Shown: in pieces, positions 51,301 through 51,611 of the stretch
Layout of the letters: every line of letters starts with the position of its first letter
Numbering within the stretch: position 1 is the stretch's first letter
Source: Bacteroidota bacterium
GTDB lineage: Bacteria > Bacteroidota > Bacteroidia > Chitinophagales > Chitinophagaceae
Length of the DNA stretch: 51,611 bases
Assembly: GCA_003175695.1 (NCBI GenBank)
Contig: PSRA01000216.1
Span: 1 to 51,611 of the forward strand
Reading direction: 5' to 3'
The notes under the pieces: model-generated
The model's input: the letters and a program-made list of their open reading frames with translations, nothing else
Database searches by the model: none
What the model was told of the DNA's origin: nothing
Program-made: the position numbers and the translations under genes

Positions 51301-51611
51301 TTACTTTATTCGATATCTCAAGCCTGCATAAAACATTCGGCCTGTTATCGAGCCCCAAATTAACGAGGCATCAAAATACTGCCCAAAAGGCGCTTCCGAA
51401 GCAATGATTGCATCCTTTTGAAAATCGTTCGTTATATTTTCACAACCAAAATAGATTTCAAGAGGATTTTTGTTGCCTAAAGTTTTGCTCATCTGTGCAT
51501 TCATCATATAAAATGCGGGAGAATAATCCGGCCTTTGGTATTCGGCAGGATTTGACTTCGTTGAGGGTATTCTCTTCCTACCACTATACGTCAATGTGTA
51601 ATCAACCTTCC
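51301..51611 (-). CDS. TonB-dependent receptor, C-terminal fragment (cut by window edge)
   Basis: About 103 residues of an outer-membrane beta-barrel; the frame is open to the window end (reading KVDYTLTYSGRKRIPS...). Alternating barrel strands are seen, for example YFGCENITNDFQKDAII, the SPAFYMMNAQMSKTLG strand, and the closing FDASLIWGSITGRMFYAGLRYRI with a near-terminal aromatic residue. The N-I-T-N/T-D motif and final strand are typical of TonB-dependent receptors, here probably not of SusC type. The N-terminal plug and substrate class lie outside the window. Confidence 0.75.
   Translation of the reverse strand, partial: KVDYTLTYSGRKRIPSTKSNPAEYQRPDYSPAFYMMNAQMSKTLGNKNPLEIYFGCENITNDFQKDAIIASEAPFGQYFDASLIWGSITGRMFYAGLRYRIK

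Noticed and set aside
1-51611. CRISPR arrays, rRNA genes, insertion sequences, riboswitches
   Set aside because: No regularly spaced repeats, rRNA-like stretches, transposase frames with terminal repeats, or recognisable riboswitch cores were seen on either strand.

Overview
The window is Bacteroidota chromosome, most likely from the Chitinophagaceae or a close relative. The reasons are a SusC/SusD pair, GH43 glycosidases, LytTR and OmpR two-component pairs, orphan double-FtsX permeases of the MacB type, TAnnTTTG-type -7 promoter elements, weak ribosome binding sites and about 40% GC. No plasmid, phage or transposase gene was recognised.

Layout. Bases 1-2222 hold two overlapping secreted GH43 glycosidases (the first cut by the window edge), followed by a decayed secreted-protein gene. 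Bases 2959-8067 carry a DJ-1/PfpI protein coupled to a kynurenine-formamidase-like hydrolase, a secreted epoxide hydrolase, a lumazine-binding-like secreted protein and an SDR oxidoreductase. Bases 8439-17370 hold two orphan FtsX permeases (one strikingly GC-rich) around a SulP anion transporter, a decayed secreted-protein gene, and an AI-2E-family membrane protein. Bases 17377-17868 are a small graveyard: the tail of an Rrf2 regulator and an internally deleted DUF1254/DUF1214 gene. Bases 17961-19789 carry an ECF sigma factor overlapping a membrane partner, then a DoxX-like protein. Bases 19878-22245 hold tRNA-Ser(CGA) followed by four small accessory genes; two and perhaps three of them share a repeated leader, which looks cassette-like.

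Bases 22477-24383 form a thiol/peroxide group: an OsmC-Fer4_19 fusion divergent from a peroxiredoxin and a DsbA-like protein. Bases 24632-29688 hold an amidohydrolase, a TonB-domain lipoprotein, a YdeI/DUF1905 protein, an NTF2-like protein and an Lnt-like N-acyltransferase. Bases 29743-38041 form one minus-strand block: response regulator, histidine kinase, TolC, adaptor, RND pump, YncE-type beta-propeller. Bases 38211-38893 are a broken PQQ-repeat protein. Bases 39334-43777 are susC/susD. Bases 43861-48294 form a minus-strand block of two tandem acyltransferases followed by a LytS-like kinase and a LytTR regulator. Bases 48518-51199 encode a two-subunit molybdenum hydroxylase, and the window ends in the C-terminus of a TonB-dependent receptor on the minus strand.

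Two themes cross these blocks. First, palindromic repeats built around a GGTTACACGAAGG-like core sit beside or over gene 3' ends and in divergent promoters, and look like one degenerate family. Second, at least five gene remnants remain recognisable, several broken at short homopolymer runs. All product names come from reading motifs by eye; no database search was run.
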